DNA from: Candidatus Methanoplasma glyptotermitis
GTDB lineage: Archaea; Thermoplasmatota; Thermoplasmata; Methanomassiliicoccales; Methanomethylophilaceae
Length of the DNA stretch: 32,349 bases
Assembly: GCA_031267895.1 (NCBI GenBank)
Contig: JAIRYF010000042.1
Location: 1 to 32,349 of the forward strand
Direction of reading: 5' to 3'
A program made the position numbers and the translations under genes. Positions 24,668-31,903 of the stretch are shown piece after piece. How positions within the stretch are numbered: position 1 is the first letter of the stretch; each line of letters begins with the position of its first letter. The notes under the pieces are model-generated. The model ran no database searches, was not told where the DNA came from, and worked only from the letters and a program-made list of their open reading frames with translations.

Positions 24668-25412
24668 TACCTGTTTCGTAAGGTTTACATAAATTCAGAT
24701 GGGGCGGGTGGAATATCGATGATCGGGAGTTTGCATAATCTGAAAAATATCTTTCTTTGCTGCCGTGATTATAACCTGAGTTCAACAGGTAATGTTAAGA
24801 ATTGAATACAGGCACGGCTGCCGGTGTGAGATAAAAGTGTCCGAGCCGATTTGGTTTATTTGTGATAGGAAAACAATTCAAGTTCGGGATATCTGTCTCA
24901 GAGTCGAACAGGAAAATATCACTGCCGATCGGAACAGTAGTTTTTGTACCAGAATCGGCATTTGCGATCTCGGCACTCGGCGTAACAAAGGATACGCTGC
25001 TGAATGATCCCGAAATACTTGGTTTTCTGTCAGAACGCTGTGCATAAGGAATCTGCATGTTTGTTCGCAGCTCCTAGGCAGTAGACGGGATATTTCAGTG
25101 ACGGGGACGGCTTCTGGGAATATCCTGCAGCCGAATTCTCCGACAGGGGCGGAGCGGCGTGTCAAACTCAGAAGCTCTGATATCCAGACCGGTGTCAGGA
25201 ACCTTCTCAGACCGAGGGAGACGGCAGAAACATACCATACCTCTGTCGTTCCTAACGGTTCTGACCGCATGACAGTATCGGTACAGGAGGCCTGACAGAA
25301 TACCGGCCATTCCTGTCAGTCGCCTGAATGAATAATTAATTTCCAATCCGGAAGGTCCTGTGAAGACATTACGGGGACGGATGTTAATCGGTCGCGGAGC
25401 GAGCGCATACAC
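24668..25412. other. 745-bp region without a confident gene
   Basis: Several short frames are open on both strands but none shows a recognisable domain or a promoter in the right place. ATAACCTGAGTTCAACAG at 24771-24788 matches the left end of the element at 5868 at all but one position, so part of this stretch is probably a decayed element copy; I find no partner end. A CTGACAG/CTGTCAG pair lies near 25294-25321. Confidence 0.5.
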
Positions 25413-25727
25413 TCAGAGAAATATCGCAGGTATGATTCCCCTGTAGTGTGTTCTCATGCGTGCGATGACCACTACTCCAGAGAACTCTCCGGTATCATCC
25501 GGAAGAACCTCGTAAACCACTCTGTGTTCCGAGTTCAGCCGTCTGGAATAGTATCTTTTCAAATCGCCTCTCATTTTTTCAAACGGCGGCGGACTGCGAA
25601 ACGGATCCTCCTGCAGCATGTCCAGCATCGCAAGGATTTTATCCTTCAGTCCGGATGATATCTGCACATCCAAATCTTTCCTTGCCTGCTTGGAAAGCCT
25701 TACAGAGTATCTCTGATCTTTTCCCAT
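25413..25727 (-). CDS. RelE/ParE-superfamily toxin, YoeB-like
   Basis: A 104-residue probable mRNA interferase that would cut mRNA at the ribosome. Family features: YSVRLSKQARKDL at the N-terminus, EDPFRSPPPFEKMRGDLKRYYSRRLNSEHRVVYEV, and a C-terminal VVVIARMRTHY, matching the 'F..PP...L.G.....SRRI...HR.VY.V......V..AR.HY' pattern of YoeB/Txe toxins. The ATG at 25727 overlaps the antitoxin gene by 28 bp, so the pair is cotranscribed and coupled, antitoxin first. The catalytic-type Arg and Tyr residues near the C-terminus appear present, so the toxin is likely active. Confidence 0.85.
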   Translation of the reverse strand: MGKDQRYSVRLSKQARKDLDVQISSGLKDKILAMLDMLQEDPFRSPPPFEKMRGDLKRYYSRRLNSEHRVVYEVLPDDTGEFSGVVVIARMRTHYRGIIPAIFL

Positions 25728-25951
25728 CTTTCCATCTCCGAAATGTCCTCTTCCGACGACTCCAATATGGACTCCAGCATGCCGGGCATGGATAGAATGT
25801 AAAGTGTTTCTTTGATGCCGTTCCACTCATTCTCGCTTATCAGCACAGCATTGCCGTCCTTTGATGTTATCGTCACTGCATCGCTGTTCTGAACAGCTTT
25901 GACGATGTTGAATATATCGCGGCGGGCATCGGTCACACTCAAAGAAATCAT
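25700..25951 (-). CDS. Phd/YefM-family antitoxin
   Basis: An 83-residue antitoxin that would bind the downstream toxin through its C-terminus and repress the operon through its N-terminus. The family signature is clear: MISLSVTDARRDIFNIVKAVQ, VTITSKDGNAVLISENEWNGIKETLYILSMPGM. The acidic tail ESSEEDISEMERWEKIRDTL is the expected toxin-binding segment. It is the first gene of a two-gene unit, and the promoter region holds a perfect palindrome, the likely autoregulatory operator. Confidence 0.9.
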   Translation of the reverse strand: MISLSVTDARRDIFNIVKAVQNSDAVTITSKDGNAVLISENEWNGIKETLYILSMPGMLESILESSEEDISEMERWEKIRDTL

Positions 25952-25964
25952 AGGGGTTTATTTC

Positions 25965-25998
25965 ATTGATGATATATCAATGTACGTTTCAACGTACA
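25965..25998. promoter_or_regulatory. Operator and TATA region of the toxin-antitoxin pair
   Basis: TGTACGTTTCAACGTACA (25981-25998) is a palindrome with perfect 8-bp arms, and the adjoining GATATATC carries a TATA-like box and its own dyad, 15-30 bp upstream of the antitoxin start. This arrangement fits antitoxin autorepression. Confidence 0.65.
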
Positions 25999-26009
25999 TA
26001 ATGTCATTT

Positions 26010-26434
26010 TTAGATCAAAACCGATGAGTGTCTTACCGATTCAGCAGGACGGCGGAATGATTTTATTCGCCAGCCATGGTTTTTGCAGCACATTATCATA
26101 TGAATTAGCGATGCTGCACAATACATGCCCCTATTTTCCGGTAAGGCCACCGGGCAACCAAAGCTCGCGAGGACTTCAGAGATATCATCAGCTATTGATT
26201 GATTCTCGCAACTCATTCTGAACTGTTTTGATAATATCCCTGCCGCGACATCCTTTCCATCGTACAATATTGAAAATACAGGCGATATGGCAGAGTTGAG
26301 CGTGTGTACGCCGGTGGCGTAGGCTATTTCAAATTTTTTCTCTTCGGTATCAGTCAAAATACCACTGAAACCTGATCTCCCAATCTTGTCTCATACTTTG
26401 ACATTCTTTCGATGTCTGACCTATCTCCAAACAC
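26010..26434 (-). pseudogene. Unrecognised gene split by a -1 frameshift
   Basis: A 26-codon frame from GTG 26434 (FGDRSDIERMSKYETRLGD...) stops at TGA 26354-26356 inside a TTTTGA sequence; the overlapping frame continues from there for about 115 codons (TDTEEKKFEIAYATGVHTLNS...) to TAA at 26010. Joining them by a one-base slip at the T run gives one continuous protein of about 140 residues. I do not recognise it. It follows the SdpI-like gene by 14 bp on the same strand. It may be a decaying gene, a sequencing error or a true frameshift site; the second frame on its own would need a TTG start. Confidence 0.4.
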
Positions 26435-26448
26435 CCTTTATTCCTTCT

Positions 26449-27132
26449 TCAGTCCGGCTGTTTTTTTGAAACTAAGTGTGATTGCACATAACATGATATG
26501 CCAAGGATCAAGGAAACAGAGATCACGAAGATCACACTGAAGAAAAAGTTATCAATATAGAGGTTTCCGATAATCATCGCCGATCCTGATGCGACGGATG
26601 CGACGGCTCCGAACCTCTGACTCATCTTCCAGCTGGAATCATCTTTCATGCTCCCCGGGGTTCTGACCCCAAAATATTCATTTCTGCCTACGAAAACCAT
26701 CAGCGGCCCTAGTATGATGAGAATAGCCCCCACCAAACTTATTTTATTCAGATTATCCAACGGCTCCATGTTTAGCATGATGTTTTCCAGCACGAGGCAT
26801 ATTATTAACGAAAATACAATTAAAAAGACCACCGACGAAAGAAGTGCCGCTGCCTTTATCGCTGCAAAAATGGGTTTCGGCGTTCGTTTTTTGTCCAATG
26901 TGTTTTGGGTTGTAATAAGAACACCGCATAAAACAGGCGAAATCAGAGGAAGTAAGAACAAAGCGATTATTCCGGCTGCACCAGACTTACTCGACCAGGA
27001 GTCCGGAGCACCAACCGAGAAATGAATAGGAATCGTTTCCGGTAGGAAGGGGAACAAAATGAATGCGACAAACAAAGGGATTAACGAAACCGCCAGCGTA
27101 AATCCATCTACCTTCTCCACACTCAAGCCCAT
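26449..27132 (-). CDS. SdpI/DUF1648-like membrane protein
   Basis: A 227-residue multi-pass membrane protein. The N-terminal part has the DUF1648 motif FLPETIPIHFSVGAPDSWSSK, and the C-terminal part the SdpI motif GRNEYFGVRTPGSMKDDSSWKMSQRFGA. About six hydrophobic helices are visible. SdpI in Bacillus gives immunity to the SdpC killing factor and can also sequester a repressor; relatives in archaea have no assigned role. The TATA-like TTATATATATC lies very close to ATG 27132, so translation could instead begin at GTG 27120 on a leaderless mRNA. The frameshifted gene downstream may belong to the same transcript. Confidence 0.8.
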   Translation of the reverse strand: MGLSVEKVDGFTLAVSLIPLFVAFILFPFLPETIPIHFSVGAPDSWSSKSGAAGIIALFLLPLISPVLCGVLITTQNTLDKKRTPKPIFAAIKAAALLSSVVFLIVFSLIICLVLENIMLNMEPLDNLNKISLVGAILIILGPLMVFVGRNEYFGVRTPGSMKDDSSWKMSQRFGAVASVASGSAMIIGNLYIDNFFFSVIFVISVSLILGISCYVQSHLVSKKQPD

Positions 27133-27338
27133 GTTTTAATGATATATATAACACACGGATTTACTGATCCTCTTTTGAACGTGAGTTCCTTGGAAAAAAA
27201 ACCACGATTCCCTGACTCCATACACACTAGAGGACGACTTGAGAATTAAAATGATTGCTGCACAGATTCCAATGAAAGGCTGTGATTCCACAGATATTAT
27301 TTTAGGCTGCGGACTATGTCCTTGCGGTCGACTAGGAA

Positions 27339-27722
27339 ATGAAATTGAAAGCTGGGATGTATTGTTCTGTGCTTACTGAAGAGAGGCGAAGGAGAGTAGC
27401 TGTCGTCTTAAGTATCTGGGTGATTGTTCCGATAGTTGCTGCAGTATACCTGGCAACTCAGGATCTGACCGAAAATGCAAAGTCCGCGGTAATTATTGCG
27501 CTTTTTATCAGCGCATTCTTTGAAACTGTTGGTGTTGTGTTCAGTCTTAACCATCATTCACTGATGGCGGGAATCAGTACAATGTCAGGAGAAGAAAAGA
27601 AGTATGATCTGGATGGAATAACATCGTTTGCAGGACTCTCATTGTCTGTGATATCCGCAACTGTATTTTTCGTTTCAATGATTTGTATTGCCCGTATTGG
27701 AGTTCTTGCAGCCAGATCGTAA
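27339..27722 (+). CDS. DUF3784-like small membrane protein, possibly C-terminally truncated
   Basis: A 127-residue protein with hydrophobic segments VAVVLSIWVIVPIVAAVYLA, AVIIALFISAFFETVGVVFSL and GLSLSVISATVFFVSMICIARIGV. The loop AGISTMSGEEKKYDLDGI matches the DUF3784 'NTMS.EEK.KYD' motif. It is often found near SdpI-like proteins, as here. The stop codon overlaps an ATG (TAATG) that opens a short hydrophobic frame, which may be the missing last helix. Confidence 0.65.
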   Translation: MKLKAGMYCSVLTEERRRRVAVVLSIWVIVPIVAAVYLATQDLTENAKSAVIIALFISAFFETVGVVFSLNHHSLMAGISTMSGEEKKYDLDGITSFAGLSLSVISATVFFVSMICIARIGVLAARS

Positions 27723-27808
27723 TGGTAATTGCATACGCCGCGGCATTGGTCGTTGTGGCGGTGCATCTTTCAACCAATAAGAGATTTGTTGCAGAAAATC
27801 ATGAGTGA
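27722..27808 (+). CDS. 28-residue hydrophobic ORF overlapping the DUF3784-like gene
   Basis: Starts at the ATG of a TAATG overlap and encodes one membrane helix (MVIAYAAALVVVAVHLS) and a basic tail (TNKRFVAENHE). The tail looks like the normal C-terminus of DUF3784 proteins. Either a frameshift near 27690 has split one gene, or this is a translationally coupled small peptide. Confidence 0.4.
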   Translation: MVIAYAAALVVVAVHLSTNKRFVAENHE

Positions 27809-28042
27809 TTGCCATATTTCATCTAAATTTTGCGGATGGATCTGTGGATACAGACATTTGCCCGGACTGGTTTTTATTTGGCGGCTTGTAAACTCCGAAG
27901 AGTTCTTCTACTCGCTGGCATCTGATGCCAACTGTCAAACCCGCGCTAGAAACAGAGCAAGGCAAATGACTCAATCAATCCTAAAAACAAGCAGAGTGCA
28001 CAATCGTCCCGTATCTCTTCAGAATGGACCGTTGAAGGATAT

Positions 28043-28092
28043 TGCTTATATACAATTATGATAATTCAGATTATGATAATTCAAATTATCAT
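28043..28092 (+). promoter_or_regulatory. Promoter and operator-like repeats of the ATPase_2 gene
   Basis: A TATA-like TTATATAC (28047-28053) is followed by ATGATAATTCA (28058-28068) and then ATGATAATTCAAATTATCAT (28073-28092), a palindrome with perfect 9-bp arms. The direct repeat plus palindrome end 17 bp before the start codon at 28110 and could bind a repressor. The rest of the 27809-28042 gap shows no gene. Confidence 0.55.
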
Positions 28093-28109
28093 TGTTGCTG
28101 GGAATAGTA

Positions 28110-29492
28110 ATGAGATTTGTTGGCAGGAAAGATGAGATTGATCTACTGAACAAAGAATATCACCGTGACAGCGGAAGCTTTGTTGTGGTCTATGGGAGAC
28201 GCCGGATTGGGAAGACAGCTCTTATCTCGGAATTCCTTAAGGGGAAAGACAGCGTATATTTCCTGGCAGGAAATCTTCCGGACAGCGAGAACAGAAAAAA
28301 ATTCTCAGACACAGTGAAGAATAGATTCGGTGCTTCGGGCATTTCCTTTGACAGCTGGGAGTCGGCATTCGGTTATCTTTTAGGACAGAATAGGAAGATG
28401 GTCATCGTCTTGGATGAATTCCAATATCTTGCGTCTTCGAATCCGGGATTTCCGTCGATTATACAGGGAATATGGGATGGAGCAATGAAGGATAGCGGCT
28501 CGATGCTCATACTCTGCGGATCATTCATGGGCATGATGGAACGTTACACCCTGAACTATTCGAGTCCGCTGTACGGCCGGAGGACCGCAAATATAAAATT
28601 GGGTCCTCTGTCGTTCTCAGACGTATCGGACGCATTTCCGCACCTTGGACATAAAGATCTTATGACACTCTATGCCGTGACCGGGGGGATACCGAAGTAT
28701 CTGGAATTGTTTGACGGGGAACCTTATGTCAGAGAAGGCATAAGAAGTATCATACTTGATAAAAAAGGGGCTTTGCATGAAGAACCGCTTTTTCTTCTCG
28801 GAGATGAATTGAAGGAACCGATGAATTATATCTCAATATTGGAAACAATAGCCGCTGGTAATTCTAAACTCGGCGATATAACCGGCAGATTGGAAGTCGG
28901 ATCCGGTTCTGTTACCCCCTATATGAGGACGCTTGAGGATATGATGCTGGTGAAACGGACTGTTCCGGTGACAGAGAACAACCCTCAGAGAAGCAAGAGC
29001 GGACTGTATACCATATGCGACGGATTCATGGCATTCTGGTTCAAGTTCGTATTTCCGAACAAGAACTTTCTTGAGCTTAATGAATTCGGAGAGGCGGAAC
29101 GCATGCTGGATGAGCATCTTGACGATGGATTCGTAAGTTTTGCTTTCGAGAATCTGTGCAGATCTGTTACGTTCCGTCTGCGCGGCAGTATAGGATTCCC
29201 CTTCACAAAGGTCGGAAAGTTCTGGAACAAGGATACAGAGATAGATGTGGTGGCGTTGGATCCTAAGTCCCGTAAAGCATTCGTTGCCGAATGTAAGTAT
29301 TCTGTCAACAAGGTGACGATTTCGGTCTACAGCGATCTGAAGGAGAAATGCGCTCGAACAAAACAGCTTGACGGCTGCGAGATTGTGTACGGGCTGTTCT
29401 CTTTATCGGGATTTGATGAGAATCTGACAAGGGAAGCAAAGAGAGAAGGAGTCTTGTTAATATCGATGGACGACATCCTCAGACTCGGCTGA
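28110..29492 (+). CDS. Archaeal ATPase_2 / DUF234 protein
   Basis: A 460-residue P-loop ATPase of the archaeal 'ATPase_2' group with a C-terminal DUF234 domain; cellular role unknown. It begins FVGRKDEIDLL, the family's usual opening; Walker A GRRRIGKT is at 29-36 and Walker B VIVLDEF at 98-104, with sensor-like LILCGSFMGMM after it and PLYGRRTANIKLGPLS. A winged-helix-like region (about 240-300) links to DUF234, which contains EIDVVALDPKSRKAFVAECKYS, a D...ExK pattern typical of a restriction-endonuclease-like fold. The ATG at 28110 is chosen as it starts the conserved domain. These genes spread with mobile DNA in archaea. Its architecture parallels that of the DUF4143 ATPase at 6150-7415. 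Confidence 0.88.
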   Translation: MRFVGRKDEIDLLNKEYHRDSGSFVVVYGRRRIGKTALISEFLKGKDSVYFLAGNLPDSENRKKFSDTVKNRFGASGISFDSWESAFGYLLGQNRKMVIVLDEFQYLASSNPGFPSIIQGIWDGAMKDSGSMLILCGSFMGMMERYTLNYSSPLYGRRTANIKLGPLSFSDVSDAFPHLGHKDLMTLYAVTGGIPKYLELFDGEPYVREGIRSIILDKKGALHEEPLFLLGDELKEPMNYISILETIAAGNSKLGDITGRLEVGSGSVTPYMRTLEDMMLVKRTVPVTENNPQRSKSGLYTICDGFMAFWFKFVFPNKNFLELNEFGEAERMLDEHLDDGFVSFAFENLCRSVTFRLRGSIGFPFTKVGKFWNKDTEIDVVALDPKSRKAFVAECKYSVNKVTISVYSDLKEKCARTKQLDGCEIVYGLFSLSGFDENLTREAKREGVLLISMDDILRLG

Positions 29493-29876
29493 ATTAAACC
29501 TTATCTGATACAATATCTCCGATTCCTCTGTCAGCAGCATCGGCCATTAGCAGCCGGCGGTGCATCGTATCTTGTTATCGACACGATCATCCGGGCAAGG
29601 AAAGATAACTGATGTCTTAGATCCATCTGACTGCCCTCTAAGACATTTCGAATATGTTTGATTTTCATTCCAACATCGACGGTTGATTTAGATGCTGGAG
29701 AAATTTGACAGCAGATTCGCCTGACAGTCCTTGGACATAAGCAACATAACCGTACAGAACGATAAACAGAACACACATCCCGCCTGCATTTCCGTAGGGG
29801 GACGGCGGCGTGCAGCCAGCCGGTGCGTCCCGTCAAAGGGTACAGCCGGAATAAGCAACCGTATCCGGGTGATGTT
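29493..29876. other. Intergenic region with a decayed element end
   Basis: Positions 29676-29711 keep the order TCGAC(G)GTTGATTT ... GAGAAATTTGACAG seen in the terminal repeats of the 5868-6127 element, so this is a degraded solo end. Nothing else is recognisable. Confidence 0.4.
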
Positions 29877-29978
29877 ATGAAAGCAGAGATGATAAATGCA
29901 AAGGAAGAGGATATCCCGGCGATTATGGGGCTTATCCGGGAGTTTGCGGAATACGAGCACCTTTCGGAGTCGTTTTGA
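29877..29978 (+). pseudogene. Truncated GNAT acetyltransferase N-terminus
   Basis: Encodes 33 residues, MINAKEEDIPAIMGLIREFAEYEHLSESF after the first few, which closely resemble the first helix of GNAT-family N-acetyltransferases ('I..A...DIP.I..LI.E.A.YE.L'). The frame then stops at TGA and no continuation is seen in any frame before the Fic gene. It is the stump of a deleted gene. Confidence 0.55.
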
Positions 29979-30026
29979 TCGGCATTGCCGTCAGCAATAT
30001 TCCCGTAATCTGTGCAAACGGGAAGA

Positions 30027-30926
30027 TCATTCCTCGACTCCGCCCGTGATTTCATCCTCTTGTTCGTAATAGTAGGAATAATCAATACCTTTCATAAACA
30101 CCTCGCGGTCGTTTATTCTGTCTGTCAGCGCGGCACCTAGCAAGACTTTCAAAGGCTTGCTGTCCGATACGCTCCGCTCCATCGCGGCAAGATAGTCTTT
30201 CTTGCCGACTCTGCTCCAATCCACGCAGAGTTTCAGATTCTTTTTGATTATCAGGTCAAGCCAGATCCTCGTGCTTCTGCCGTTGCCCTCCATGAATGGG
30301 TGGGCGATGTTCATCTCTGCATATTTGTCTGCGATTTCATCAAAATCGTTTTCGGGCATGGCTGCAATTGTTTCCAGTGTCTTCGGAAGAAACTTCGCTG
30401 CCGCGAATCGAAAGCCGCCCTTTGCGATATTGTGAGTCCTGATTTTTCCGGCGAAGTCGTACAGGCCGCCGAACATATAGGCGTGTATCTGCTGCAAACC
30501 CCTGACCGTCCCGATCTCGATCTCGTCAAGCAAGGTGCTGTCAAACAGTGCGTATGCCTTGCTCTTGCTTTTCCCGTCTATCGTTTCATCGCTGTATGTG
30601 AACCATTCGATGAAGCGATTCGCTTTCTTGCTCGGAAAGTTTTTCGCAAGCTCTATGATGCCGTCACCGTCAAACGTGTCGGTGAAATACTCCTTGCCGT
30701 CCGAGGCCGTGATTTTCAGTCGGTTAGTCTCACTAACCAACTGACTGTTCTCTTTCTTCAGTTTGCCTTTGAGATACTTCCAGTAGTTGCGGTTTTTCTG
30801 ATAATCGCTTTCGTCGCGCAACACACCGATAATGTCGAGCACGGAGAACTGCCACGTGGAACTCACATCATCCCAAACCGCGCGGACTTCTCTGTCATCG
30901 AAAAAACGGATCGATATTTTACTCAT
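30027..30926 (-). CDS. Fic-domain protein (probable AMP-transferase) with N-terminal Bro-N/RhuM-like region
   Basis: Fic proteins transfer AMP or another nucleotide moiety to target hydroxyls, often as toxins. The 299-residue product has the complete Fic motif HPFMEGNGRSTR at about residues 208-219, preceded by FAGKIRTHNIAKGGFRFAAAKFL. Residues 1-120 (IRFFDDREVRAVWDDVSSTWQFSVLDIIGVL, YWKYLKGKLKKEN) look like the phage-antirepressor-type N-terminus found on such Fic proteins in gut bacteria. I see no inhibitory (S/T)xxxE(G/N) helix by eye and no obvious antitoxin gene beside it. A strong Shine-Dalgarno-like GGAGAGG lies 13 bp before the ATG, unlike the leaderless genes of the window, which suggests acquisition from a bacterium. 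Confidence 0.88.
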   Translation of the reverse strand: MSKISIRFFDDREVRAVWDDVSSTWQFSVLDIIGVLRDESDYQKNRNYWKYLKGKLKKENSQLVSETNRLKITASDGKEYFTDTFDGDGIIELAKNFPSKKANRFIEWFTYSDETIDGKSKSKAYALFDSTLLDEIEIGTVRGLQQIHAYMFGGLYDFAGKIRTHNIAKGGFRFAAAKFLPKTLETIAAMPENDFDEIADKYAEMNIAHPFMEGNGRSTRIWLDLIIKKNLKLCVDWSRVGKKDYLAAMERSVSDSKPLKVLLGAALTDRINDREVFMKGIDYSYYYEQEDEITGGVEE

Positions 30927-31444
30927 CGGTTGTTTATCCTCTCCATTATTCTGTTTTCTATTAGCCCGAACCCGTCTTTGGTTGCGGCTGAGTCATACAG
31001 CTGCCACCTCCGCATCGGCAGTGTTCATTGACGGGACTTAGACTCTGGCGGAGATCGCTGCCGCGCCCCCGGTGTTTTCTTACACTCGGGAAATCTGCAA
31101 ATTCTCTAATAGTCTTTTGCATAATAAACTCAATGGCCCTTCCGCTCAAATCCTTAGAGGGCTATTATTTTCTGTGTTCACTCCATCGCCCCAAAGTAAT
31201 AATCTATCATTAACAACAGTTGCGTTCTATAACAATGTTAATTTTGTAGTAGAATCGCTGACTCGGATCAAAGGTCTCCTGGCTGATGACAAGTACACAA
31301 AAATCAAGTTTGTCATCGACAGTGAAAATACCATCTGGCAATGTGCAGCAAATACCAGTCGATTGCTGGTCCCAGATATGAGCATAGATACCCATATCAG
31401 ATTGGAGTCAGTCTGTGTATTCGTACTGTTTTTCCGATTGACGG
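30927..31444. other. 518-bp region without a confident gene
   Basis: Overlapping frames are open on both strands (for example plus 31072-31476 and minus 31210-31395), but none has a promoter, recognisable domain or clear advantage over the opposite strand. Composition becomes AT-rich from about 31090. Confidence 0.45.
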
Positions 31445-31855
31445 TCACTTTATTCTTAGTGTCAACTCTACTATGAACTCTTGTTTGCGGGTTGGAGAGA
31501 CATACACGGATTTATTGTTCCTACACTTGATTTCCACCCTATCTGTAGATAGTGCCTTGGCCGAAATTGGATTGTTAGATTCTTTAATCGATTTAATATC
31601 CGAATATGGTATGATTTCATCCTTTGATCCTAGTGATTTGGTAACTAATCCATTTTCAGACAGGAAATAAATTGTTGTTTGCTTCAACAATATGAGTAGC
31701 ACTAGTATAGGTGCACAGATACATACAGATAGAAAGGCTATGTAAATCGAACCGACATATAATCCGATAATAATGATAACTGAAAGGACTGTCAGATCTA
31801 ATGCAATAGCCAGAAAATATACAATCCCCGCTGATGTTCTGTAGCTGTCAGACAT
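31445..31855 (-). CDS. Membrane protein with PH-like domain
   Basis: A 136-residue protein with two N-terminal transmembrane segments (AGIVYFLAIALDLTVLSVIIIIGLYV and IYIAFLSVCICAPILVLLILL) followed by a soluble region, TIYFLSENGLVTKSLGSKDEIIPYSDIKSIKE...DRVEIKCRNNKSVYVSPTRKQEFIVEL, whose strand pattern and 'I.Y.DI..I' are those of bacterial PH-like domains. Function unknown. The ATG at 31855 is preferred to an upstream TTG, as a TATA-like TATTTATG lies about 28 bp before it. The IS5-type element begins only about 50 bp upstream of the start, so its insertion has probably displaced part of the promoter region. Confidence 0.6.
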   Translation of the reverse strand: MSDSYRTSAGIVYFLAIALDLTVLSVIIIIGLYVGSIYIAFLSVCICAPILVLLILLKQTTIYFLSENGLVTKSLGSKDEIIPYSDIKSIKESNNPISAKALSTDRVEIKCRNNKSVYVSPTRKQEFIVELTLRIK

Positions 31856-31903
31856 AATTCGTGCCAGGTTCAACTTTTCTGCATAAATAGTTTCTGCATC
31901 TCT

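Noticed and set aside
24795-25270. Overlapping ORFs in the 24668-25412 gap
   Set aside because: Frames compete on both strands, none has a promoter or recognisable domain, and an element remnant lies at one end.
31072-31476. Plus-strand ORF before the PH-domain gene
   Set aside because: It overlaps the 3' end of the better-supported minus-strand gene and lacks start signals; part of it looks coding but not enough to call.
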